Position numbers and translations under genes: made by a program
Shown here: positions 13,564 through 24,100 of the stretch, piece after piece
Position numbering within the stretch: position 1 is the first letter of the stretch
Layout: every line of letters begins with the position of its first letter
Assembly: GCF_964204645.1 (NCBI RefSeq)
Contig: NC_134029.1
Coordinates: 17,440,450-17,504,449 of the forward strand
Reading direction: 5' to 3'
DNA length: 64,000 nucleotides
From: Tubulanus polymorphus
Lineage: Eukaryota > Nemertea > Palaeonemertea > Tubulaniformes > Tubulanidae
Notes under the pieces: generated by a model
What the model was told of the DNA's origin: nothing
The model's input: only the letters and a program-made list of their open reading frames with translations
Database searches by the model: none

Positions 13564-13900
13564 GTGTCCGGCGAACGACAGGACCAAGACGATGACGTGG
13601 GCGATGATATTTCAAACGTGAGTCAAAAGTTGTTGAATAAATATCTTTATGACAAATAGTGAATATTGGTGGAATATTTCTCTATTTTGATTTATAGGTA
13701 TCCGGCGAACGACAGGACCAAGACGACGACGTGGACGATGATATTTCAAACGTGAGTCAAAAGTTGTTGAACGAAAAGTTGTTGAATAAATATCTTTATG
13801 ACAAATAGTGAATATTGTTGGAATATTTCTCTATTTTGATTTATAGGTGTCCGGCGAACGACAGGACCAAGACGATGACGTGGGCGATGATATTTCAAAC
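13564..13900 (+). repeat. Three tandem copies of a 54-bp acidic exon with its intron
   Basis: A block of about 130 bp occurs three times. Each has a 3' splice site (TTTRTAG), a 54-bp exon starting GTGTCCGGCGAACGACAGGA, a GTGAGTC or GTGAGCC donor, then an intron starting CAAAAGTTGTTG. Each exon is 18 codons in phase 0 (VSGERQDQDDDVGDDISN, with one D for G change), so any number of copies keeps the frame. The fourth exon, at 13996, starts with the same GTGTCCG. The three copies are nearly identical, so the duplication is recent. They begin at about 13564, 13699 and 13848. Confidence 0.85.
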
Positions 13901-13995
13901 GTGAGCCAAAAGTTGTTGCATGAAAACTTCAATGTACAATATGAAAAAATGATCAAATATTGAAAAAAAATATATTTTACTGTATGAAATTACAG

Positions 13996-16178
13996 GTGTC
14001 CGCAGAAGACGGCTGGCTTAGATTGTATGACGACGTCTTTGATATACAAAATCTCACCGAGGCAGAACAGATTAAAATCAGTATGAAGTTATCACTCAAA
14101 GAGTCACATCTCCGTCAGAGTGCAGAGAAAAGGCTTCAATCTCTAGTTTCCGAATCCAATCTGAATATTGTGTCGGTCGCGGATGACGGAAGCTGCTTTT
14201 TTTGCAGCTGTTGTCGAACAATTGAGGCGAGAAAACGTTGACATAACAGCACATGAGCTACGATTAATGGCTGTTTCATACCTTTCTGAAAATAGATATT
14301 GCGCTGTAAGTAAATTAAAAACCCATTGATATATCAAGACAGACTACAATAAATATTATATACACATATTATGGTTTGCTTCGCTGGATGGGGCTGATAA
14401 GGCCGACTTTCTGGAGTCTCATCTGACATGGCCATTATATCTTAATAAAATGAGACAAAAAGCCACCTGGGCCGATGCTTTAGTTGTCCGTGCCACAGCT
14501 GACTGTTAAGGGAGACCAATGGTACTATATACCAGTTCAGAGCAGTCAAACATCAATATGATAGATCCTGTCGAATGTAAAAATGCTGAACCCATCTTAC
14601 TAGGGCATATTCAAGATATTCACTACGTTGCCCTAGTAAAAAGGAGCTATATCCCAAGACGACGCGTGTCAGTCGAGAGTGTCAGAGGGTAACCTTGCGG
14701 CCTAACCCACGGAAGACGGTAAGTTGATAGTATATGCCACCCCTTCTGACTATTTGGCAAAAATAATACAGCCATCAGAAGCCTTGTTCATGTCAGCTAA
14801 GGGTTAATTAATTGAATTTCATAGCGTCAAAGTGACAGTTACCTCTGAGAACCGCAGAAAAAAAGAAGACGGGTTGTCGATAAAGGAATCTACTGCGTTT
14901 GCAAGAAACCAGATGATGGAAGGTAAAGCTTAATTATATCATATAAGATCAGGCTGTTGTTTTAAGATTCAGTCGTCATTGTCGAAAAAATCTTTTACCT
15001 TCACTTTCACTTTCACTTACCTTCACTTTCAAAATTTTCTGCATTTGCATTTTAGGAAGTATTTGCAATGCGATGAATGTAGTGGGTGGTTCCATCCGAA
15101 ATGTATTGGTCTGAACGAAGATACTGTGGAGAAAATTGACTATAGATGCGAAACGTGTTTTCAGGTAAGCGATGAACTAAAAAAATATTTTGATCAAATA
15201 AGCTATGCCTATATCCTTGCTATGCTATCCTTTTATACAATGTGATTGCATTCTTTTTATATAGGTACCTAAACGATTCATTAAGAGTCAGGTATGGAAT
15301 CCGATACATAATGCATACGAAACTCTTGCCATTTTCCACTAGAAAGCAATGAATCAAATGTTTTTCTTTTCGCAGCTTGGCGCGGTTGAATATCACGTTT
15401 CTCGTATAATTAATGCCGAGATAAAAGACAAGAGGTAAATATTGTACCTTAGTAGAAATCTCGCCAGTTTGTTGAATTTTTCAAACTTTTGTTGATAATA
15501 TACAATCTTTGGTTTCAGAAGGCCGGAATTCAGGAGACATTTGGACTTGATTAACAAAGACCATGAAAGAGCCGAAAAAGAACTGAAAGGATATGGCTAT
15601 GGACTTTTAACTGATGGGGTAAGCATTGATAACAGAAAATATGAAATGCGTACAAATAAATGAGCTTTCTTTCGATCATCGTAATATTCAATATTTTAAA
15701 GGGCCATGCATATCTCTATAGTGTAATGAAATCATACGTCAGCCCTACCTTTGCGGACAAATCGTAAGTATATACATGAATCAGACGTGAAGTTTTTTTA
15801 CTATATTTCGAAATGATAATCAATTCATTTCAATTACAGGAAACCATATTCAACTCGCTACATGACCCTCCGACAACATCATTCTAAAATGCTGAATTCA
15901 GTTTTTAAAGAAGGAAAGACGTAAGTTCATTCTCATCTTCTATTGCTAATTTCTTAAAAGAATTTCATCCATGTTATATTCATTGTATTAAAATATTTTT
16001 CAGGTCAGCAGTAACGTATGTTAATGACGTTTTGCTTAAAGAGGCCATTTGTTTATTGGTGTCAACCTACCGAAATATCACATACAACGAGGCTGATATT
16101 CTTGGAAGAAGAACAGAGGCCAAAAAACTAAAAGATGTACAACGACTAATGTCCAAATACTTCTTGCCAGATTATTGA
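13996..16178 (+). CDS. Transposon gene: UIM-like motif, OTU cysteine protease (damaged) and PHD finger
   Basis: Predicted exons are 13996-14305, about 14400-14688, 14825-14922, 15056-15164, 15265-15291, 15376-15434, 15519-15618, 15702-15763, 15840-15920 and 16004-16178, most with clear GT-AG sites. Exon 1 has a UIM-like helix (LTEAEQIKISMKLSLKES), then VADDGSCFF, the OTU motif with catalytic Asp and Cys. The second exon ends the domain with QDIHYVAL, which carries the catalytic His. A C4HC3 PHD finger spans exons 3 and 4 (CVCKK, CDECSGWFHPKC, CETC). The rest is charged, helical and not recognised, ending FLPDY. Two lesions hit the OTU part: a T7 run at 14197-14203 shifts the frame by one, and an in-frame TAA lies at 14507-14509 where two close indels offset each other. 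A poly-A signal is at 16895. OTU enzymes remove ubiquitin and PHD fingers bind histone tails; a role here is inference. Confidence 0.75.
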
Positions 16179-17102
16179 AGAGTGAAGCAGTTTTCGATTC
16201 TTAAATGGGAGCTGTTGTAGATTGGTTATCCCGTAATGATTGTATTCTATGGAATAAGTTTTCTTGTTGCGATGAACTTTTGGATTGCTAGAGATGGTCT
16301 TTGCTGAATTTTGGTAATGGTTTTAATAGGAACCAGATTGTGACATGGATGTTTGAATTGTTGAAATGCTGTCCAGTCTTCTAATAGATGTGTGTAGTAT
16401 ATAGCCTATAGAAGTTCTTTGCAATGATGTTTCAGAAGTTATGAATGATGGTTGAAAGATTCCAGCCGGGGCCGAGATGGTATTGTAAATTGTTGTTAAT
16501 TAGTGGATCGTTTTATCTGCCTGGTTTGTTGTCGATGTCTTATGCTGTGTACTACTTCGTGTTAAATATTATTTTTGTATTGTGTCTTAACAGACAAGGG
16601 CGTTTTCTGTCATCCAATATGAAATGATAATTTTTGGTTCAAATTATAATACATCTATCCGGAATTGGGAAATATTGCTGAAGAGTAAAAGGGGAAATAT
16701 GAAAGAATTGATGATAACCTTTTTTACCGTGTAAAGTAATAATTAATAATTAAATGATAAGTAATAATTTAGTTTGGCGACAAAGATTTAGTAATCTAAA
16801 ATGCTAAATTGATTTCGAATTCCAACGTATGTTGTTTATGTTCAAATATGAATAATATAGTCTTCGAATGTAATATGGTTTACAGATTTTGATAAATAAA
16901 TAACTGAACATAATTTCACATATATACGATTTGTTTTATGTTTTAAGGGGACATAGCCAATTTGGCTTTTAGTACGTACATCCAGCCATCATTGTACGCA
17001 TATTGTTGAAATAATAATTTCTTGTTGTAATTTTTATATATGGCAAAAATGCATTATCATTATGAACATGGGACTCAACATTGACAAAGTGGACAATTTC
17101 AT
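16179..17102 (+). other. 3' UTR and spacer of the OTU-PHD gene
   Basis: Non-coding by eye. AATAAA at 16895-16900 is a plausible poly-A signal. The right array starts about 200 bp further on. Confidence 0.5.
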
Positions 17103-19040
17103 TAGTCCTCTCACGGGACAGTGTGTTGAACCGAGTCCTCTCACGTGACATTCTTTGAAACCAGGTCCTCTCACGGAACAGTAAGTTGATTCGGGTCCTC
17201 TCACGGGACAGTGTGTTGAATCGGGTCCTCTCACGGGACAGTATGTTGAATCGGGTCCTCTCACGGGACATTATTTAAAAGCGGGCCCTCTCACGGGACA
17301 GTGTGTTGAATCGGGTCCTCTCACGGGACAGAGTGTTGAATCGGGCCCTCTCACGTGACATTATTTGAAACCAGGTCCTCTCACGGGACAGTGTGTTGAA
17401 CCGAGTCCTCTCACGTGACATTCTTTGAAACCAGGTCCTCTCACGGGACAGTAAGTTGATTCGGGTCCTCTCACGGGACAGTGTGTTGAATCGGGTCCTC
17501 TCACGGGACAGTATGTTGAATCGGGTCCTCTCACGGGACAGTATTTAAAATAGGGTCCACTTACGGGACAGTGTGTTGAATCGGGTCCTCTCACGGGACA
17601 GTGTGTTGAACCGGGTCCTCTCACGGGACAGTATTTAAAATCGGGTTCCTTCGCGGGACAGTATTTAAAATAGGGTCCTCTCACGGGACAGTGTGTTGAA
17701 TCGGGTCCTCTCACGGGACAGTGTGTTGAACCGGGTCCTCTCACGGGACAGTATTTAAAATCGGGTTCCTTCGCGGGACAGTATTTAAAATAGGGTCCTC
17801 TCACGGGACAGTGTGTTGATTCGGGTCCTCTCACGGGACAGTGTGTTGAATCGGGTCCTCTCACGGGACAGTATTTAAAATAGGGTCCTCTAACGGGACA
17901 GTATTTAAAATCGGGTCCTCTCACGGGACAGTGTGTTGAACCGGGTCCTCTCACGTGACATTATTTGAAACCAGGTCCTCTCACGGAACAGTAAGTTGAT
18001 CCGGGTCCTCTCACGGGACATTATTTGAAACCAGGTCCTCTCACGGGACAGTGTGTTGAATCGGGTCCTCTCACGGGACAGTATTTAAAATCGGGTTCCT
18101 TCGCGGGACAGTATTTAAAATAGGGTCCTCTCGCGGGACAGTGTGTTGAATCGGGTCCTCTCACGGGACAGTATTTAAAATCGGGTTCCTTCGCGGGACA
18201 GTATTTAAAATAGGGTCCTCTCACGGGACAGTGTGTTGAACCGGGTCCTCTAACGGGACAGTATTCAAAATCGGGTCCTCTCACGGGACAGTGTGTTGAA
18301 TCGGGTCCTCTCACGGGACAGTATTTAAAATCGGGTTCCTTCACGGGACAGTATTTAAAATAGGGTCCTCTCACGGGACAGTGTGTTGAATCGGGTCCTC
18401 TCACGGGACAGTATTTAAAATAGGGTGCTCTAACGAGACAGTATTCAAAATCGGGTCCTCTCACGGGACAGTGTGTTGAATCGGGCCCTCTCACGTGACA
18501 TTATTTGAAACCAGGTCCTCTCACGGGACAGTAAGTTGATTCGGGTCCTCTCACGGGACAGTGTGTTGAATCGGGTCCTCTCACGGGACAGTATTTAAAA
18601 TCGGGTTCCTTCGCGGGACAGTATTTAAAATAGGGCCCTCTCACGGGACAGTGTGTTGAATCGGGTCCTCTCACGGGACAGTATTTAAAATCGGGTTCCT
18701 TCGCGGGACAGTATTTAAAATAGGGTCCTCTCACGGGACAGTGTGTTGAATCGGGTCCTCTCACGGACAGTATTTAAAATCGGGTTCCTTCGCGGGACAG
18801 TATTTAAAATAGGGTCCTCTCCCGGGACAGTGTGTTGAATCGGGTCCTCTCACGGGACAGTATTTAAAATCGGGTTCCTTCGCGGGACAGTATTTAAAAT
18901 AGGGTCCTCTAACGGGACAGTATTCAAAATCGGGTCCTCTCACGGAACAGTGTGTTTAATCGGGTCCTCTCACGGGACAGTATTTAAAATCGGGTCCTCT
19001 CACGGGACATTGTGTTGAATCGGGACCTCTCACGGGACGG
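17103..19040 (-). repeat. Right array of 30-bp repeats (about 65 units, inverted)
   Basis: Same unit as the left array but in reverse complement (TCCTCTCACGGGACAGTGTG...). It has higher-order structure: blocks of about 90 bp alternate TGTGTTGAATCGGG, TATTTAAAATCGGGTTCCTTCGCGGGA and TATTTAAAATAGGG units and repeat many times from 17580 to 18960. One unit near 18765 has lost a base, shifting register. It is 2.5 times longer than the left array, so the two ends expanded independently. Confidence 0.95.
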
Positions 19041-19308
19041 TAACTTGAATCGCGGGTTCCGTTGTAAAATCCTGCGTGAAAAACGTGCATTCATATCCCC
19101 TATTGTCCCCCTGGCCCTGCAGTAAATTAGAATTTTTCGGTAGGCCCTTATGTATTTATAAATGAAATCAAAATGGAAAATGTAATAATTACAATCGATA
19201 GTTGAATTTATTTATTCATAATCGTTATAGGCAGAATACATAAGAATATATAAGGGACTCGAAACCGCTAGCATTGGAATCGACGTTTCATGTAAGAATT
19301 CTACATTT

Positions 19309-19360
19309 GTCCCGTGAGAGGACCCATGTCCCGTCACAGGCCCGGGTCCTCTCACGGGAC
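19309..19360. repeat. 17-bp inverted repeat in right end
   Basis: GTCCCGTGAGAGGACCC (19309-19325) and its exact complement (19344-19360) flank ATGTCCCGTCACAGGCCC-type sequence. It is the right-hand counterpart of the hairpin region at 12286-12338. Confidence 0.85.
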
Positions 19361-19388
19361 GCTGCAGTTTAACTCATATGCCATTTTC

Positions 19389-21154
19389 CTGATGGTGGCT
19401 CAAGGTTGAAGAGCGTTTGAAAAAAAATATGACCTTACTTTCCTCCAAGATTTAAGCATGCATCTCAAATGTAGGTTGAGGATTGGGATAGGGTTTAGGC
19501 TAATTAGTAGAGCAGGTGTGGAAAATCCTCTCGCATTTCTCATTCAATTCTTCTCATCCTGGCTAAATCATATTCTTTGCCGCAAAGTCTTTGGCCTAAA
19601 ATAGGTCCAAAAATGACCATCATCATCATGACCCATGTCATGGATGCCAGTCTGTCTATAGGCCTAGTAATGTCTATTTCAACCTGACTTGAGAGCATTC
19701 CGGGTGGCCTAGCTCACTTATTTTTGGTAGTACATACCTGATAAAGGTCTTAGTAGGACCTAGTTAGTTACCTAATCGTTGGTGGTAAGCTTTTTATAAT
19801 CGGATGCGCTTATACCAACGTTAGGGATCACAAGGGCCAAAACACGGTTGAAAAAAGAAACACTTCAAAAATATACTTTTTATCCACTTCAGTCCACAAT
19901 TAATGGCTTAATTCACAAACTAACACAGGTACCTTTCGAAATAATCCAATTTTATGCATGTTTCGAGTGATTAATCAACATTATTTTGAAAAATTAATTA
20001 ATTTCTCCACAAATTTCGCCATTGGCCGCCATTTCTCTGTATTGCACATGTGGCATGATAAGACAAGGGGACCTACAAGGATTTATATAAAACTTCCAAG
20101 ACGAAACGACAATTTTTATTTTTGATGGTTTTCCAACCTATATTTCAAATCTTCGTGTTTTCCTTAATAAACATTTAAATAATAAATTCTGGTAAAAGAA
20201 AAATGGGAATAAGTGTTGATTTCTTAATATTTTTCAATTTCGTTGTTTCGCTTCGTTAGTTTGTGCTGTTGTCCTGGCCTCATTCCACAGGTGCCAGCAC
20301 CTCCAGTAATTTTCAAAATGGCAGATTGTTGACTCTACGGAAATTTACTCTCACTTTACGGCCGATTTGCACATGGATTAAGATCGTCAGGTGAGGTGTT
20401 ATAGGTATCAGACAAACTACGAATCTGTTGTGCGTCGATTACAACAAAAATTAGACGGATATCTTAAGAGACAATGAAATGCCAGGCAAATTACTCGTCA
20501 GTCAAATTGGCTGACGAAGATTTCATACAAAAATGACCTTCCCATTCCTGACTGTGGTTTGTGAAAATATCCGATCGTGAAACTAAACCACAGACAGGTT
20601 ACTGACTAAGTAGGACCAGAAAGGAGTCCACCTTAAACATCAGTGCGACCTCTTGGGTGAGGTACCGGCACATGCTGCGCTAGTTTTTTTTCTGGCAGTG
20701 ATTTTCTCTCATCAAAAATTGATAAAATGGACTCATAGCCTATAAGTGTGCTAAGGTCTATTTATTTTAACAATACAGCGTAAAATGATGGTTTATTCAG
20801 AAAGCACAGTTTCACTGATAGTATCTAGACCAAATTGAGGCCTGTGTGCAAAAGATTAAATAAGAGAAATAAACGCCTGCAAAAAATTTTGATCCCAGAC
20901 AAAAATAAACAGACTTTGCTCGGCTTTAACATGAAACTGTCACCAAAGCCCAGTTGAAAAATCTGCTATTTTGTTTTTTGAAGTGCATCATGATACCTCC
21001 ATCGAACCATTTAACAAATAACTAGTAACTCATTCCCGATACAGGGTCCTTTTTGCGGCGTGTGTTCAAGAAATATCGCATCACAGTTTCAATTATTGCT
21101 TTCTTTGCAGAGAATTTTCCGCAAGTGTTCTGATGATTTAATGACAGTCGGATC
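19389..21154. other. Upstream region of MMAA
   Basis: No gene was recognised on either strand. It should include the MMAA promoter and 5' UTR. I see no clear core promoter motif. Confidence 0.4.
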
Positions 21155-24100
21155 ATGTTTCGCCGAGCAATTAACTTCAGAATCCCGAATGCAGTCATTC
21201 AGTTTCGGACACTTCTATGTTTTAGTAATGAAAAAGGGCCTGTAAGAAACCATGACAACTCATTGTCAAAAAGAACCTTCCAAACTCAAGCGAGTTCTTA
21301 TTTATTAGAAGATATCAGTCCAGATGACCCAGTCGTCAACGATTTATTCAACGGTCTCACCGAAGGGAAACGAGCCTCTTTAGCGAGATCTATTACGTTA
21401 GTGGAATCGACCAATCCGCATAAAAAAGCTCAAGGACAAATGCTTTTAACTAAAGTTCTTAAGCGTCCAAGAACCAATCCAGACCTGAAAAACACGTTCA
21501 GAATAGGTATGCCTACTATAAAAAATACATGTATTTTTGCTACTATCAGTTAGCATTTGAAGTTTTTGCTATTGGTTTATGAAAAGATATGGACATTTCA
21601 TTAATTTTCCTTTTCGTTCAGGTCTTTCAGGCCCTCCTGGCGCTGGTAAAAGCACGTTCATTGAACGTTTTGGTAAATTCTTGACATCTCAAGGTCAAAA
21701 GGTTGCTGTTTTGGCTGTTGACCCATCGTCATCCACAACTGGAGGTGAGTTTTTAATCGGGTGCACTTGATCCGGTTTATGAAAATACATCAAAAAGATC
21801 GTTCTCTGAATTTTGATTTATCGTTATTATAATTCACTAGGTTCTTTATTGGGAGATAAAACTCGTATGCCTGAATTATCTTGCGACATGAATGCGTATA
21901 TCCGTCCCTCTCCAACTAGTGGTAACTTGGGTGGTGTAGCACGAAGTACAAACGAAGCCATCGTTTTATGTGAAGGTGCTGGCTATAATTATATTCTTGT
22001 GGAAACAGTTGGTAAGTTGAATTCAATAATTACAGTGCACTCTGCCTTAACCGGTTCCTGCCTGAAAATAAGATTTCCGTTTGCAACTGTTTTTTAATAC
22101 ATGAACATTGCCTAGTCCAGTATTGCTCTATTCGGTAATCTGCCTTATTGTCCAGTAAAATTTTGACTTCATTTCTGTTCATTCTGCACCAAAACCGTTA
22201 GACTTTAACGGCTCATCACCTAAAATACTGTACTTGACAATACTATCGATCCTCCATCTCTGTGACTATTGGTGATTCATATTAGGCACTATGTTACTAC
22301 TACTGTGCACTCGTGCCCTAAATTGGCCATAGGTTTCATTATGAAAGCGCATCATGAGTGAACCAAAACTGAGGAAAGTGTCGCGCAATTTGAAATGTCA
22401 AGTCTATTGAAAGACTTGGGTCTGGCATATTATCTAAGGAAGCAGACCCTTGGTGATTCGCTACTGTCTGACCATATGAAATAAATAAAGCCATTTGGCT
22501 GCCATTAGACTCGATAAACCCCTATTTTCATTCATCGATACTAGATACCAGATAAGCATAAAATGATATCGCTAAATCTAGCTATAGCAGGGAAAATCCA
22601 CAAAGATCAATAATACGCTGACGGAGTTCATCTACTGCAGTTCGATATGTCAGTAAAATCAAACCATCGCACTTGAGATTATCCGATACAACTTGAATTC
22701 TAAAGAGTAAATGGATATTGAACATTTGAACCATATAGAATAGCAATGACTTGTAAAAAAAATCCAAATTATTTGTAAAGCTTTTAAAAGTTTATTATAC
22801 ATAAATAAATGAATATGTATGGGCTTTATTGAAGGATATAATTGGTCACTAAATTGCAATACGATAAATCAAAATCCAATATATTCCGATCCTAAATCGG
22901 GCTTGACTGTATGTCTATGTCTGTGAAGATGTCTGACAGTAGTTTACTGTAGTGAATGAATCTGAATCTGAGTAGAAAACTGCGGCAGCCAGTGTTGATG
23001 TCTCGGGAGCTGTATGGGTATAGTAATATGGTAATTGCATCCAAAAAGTGGTTTCATATGAAAAATGTCTAAATTTCTTAATTTGTGTGGGTCTTCTTCA
23101 GTTTATGTGATCTCCAACATCTGAATTTCGATTGGTTTCTGAAATATTTCAGGCGTTGGTCAGTCAGAATACGCGGTAGCAGATATGGTTGATATGTTTT
23201 GTTTATTGATCCCACCTGCAGGGGGTGATGAATTACAAGGTAAGAAGTTATTTCTCAAGCTCTATTTTGACCGGTCAGGCATCATCCATCAGTTTTATTT
23301 CGATTCATTACTAGTGGCTTGTGACGGTTATCATTGGTTTTCTAGCTCGCGTCTAGTGAGCTTATGCAGTCGTTGACCTGACGATGTCATTAGCCGTATG
23401 CCTTTCAGCGCTGACTAATTGATTCCCAAAAGTGCTGGAGATAATTTGAAAATTTTCAGAATTCCACCCCAGTGTGTATACATGTACCACTATAATGCAC
23501 CGAGGGGCGGTGGATCGTTAGTTACTAATATTTCACTATGTTTTTCACATGGAACCTTTTTCGACATGAGTCTGCTTGCGACAGATTGATTGCAGACCGA
23601 TAGTAAGCTGAATCGTAACGATAGAACAAGTTCTATTGCCTACAGCTGATCTTAATGTAGCCAATCAGTGATGAGTATTGCATCACATGACTTCTAGACT
23701 CTGTGATGATTGTGTCGTAGTCGACCTGAGTGCTCTTAAGAACGTGAGACAAAATATTCGGCAATCGGCAGTCTCACGTGTTTACTACCGCTGTTCTTAC
23801 GACGATCTGATTCGACTGTAAATTGACTTGAGCATGGCTTTAGGATTCCTCTGAACTATAAAAAATGATCTAAAGCCTGCACTAAACAATTTATCGCTTG
23901 CAATTTTCTTAAGTCTAATAAACATATAGTGCGTGCTGATCGGGTGGTTTCGGGCAGGCTTTTGAATTCTGTGATATAGTCTTACGAAAATATTGCACCC
24001 AATGAAAATTTGTGTTTCCCGGTTTCATCATCTTCACCTGTCAAGGGATTCGAACCCACTAAAGCTAAAGTCGTTCCTCGAACCCCTTGACCTCACGAGT

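Larger units (their letters stand above)
12256..19380 (+). mobile_element. 7.1-kb foldback-like DNA transposon with inverted 30-bp repeat arrays and OTU-PHD gene
   Basis: The ends share GTTAAACTGCAGC (12263-12275) and its inverse at 19361-19373. Each is followed inward by inverted copies of GTCCCGTGAGAGGACC and CCTGTGACGGGACA, then by long inverted arrays of a 30-bp unit (left 12730-13490, right 17103-19040). CCATTTTC occurs at 12248-12255 and again at 19381-19388. Each copy is exactly 7 bp outside the shared GTTAAAC box, which supports it as an 8-bp target-site duplication. That length is typical of hAT and P superfamilies, and long tandem-repeat ends recall Drosophila FB and Galileo. The outermost 7 bp match poorly between the two ends. 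Inside is one spliced plus-strand gene (OTU plus PHD). I see no recognisable DDE transposase, so the element may be non-autonomous or use a protein I cannot identify. Confidence 0.75.

Noticed and set aside
17361-18943. Long frames of CPVRGPDSTH/CPAKEPDFKY repeats as a repetitive protein
   Set aside because: They exist because the 30-bp period keeps frame in a stop-poor unit; both arrays and several frames give similar peptides, and frames break at array variants.
24040-24091. tRNA gene on the minus strand
   Set aside because: B-box-like GGTTCGAA is present, but the sequence forms a single stem-loop, not a cloverleaf with an anticodon arm.
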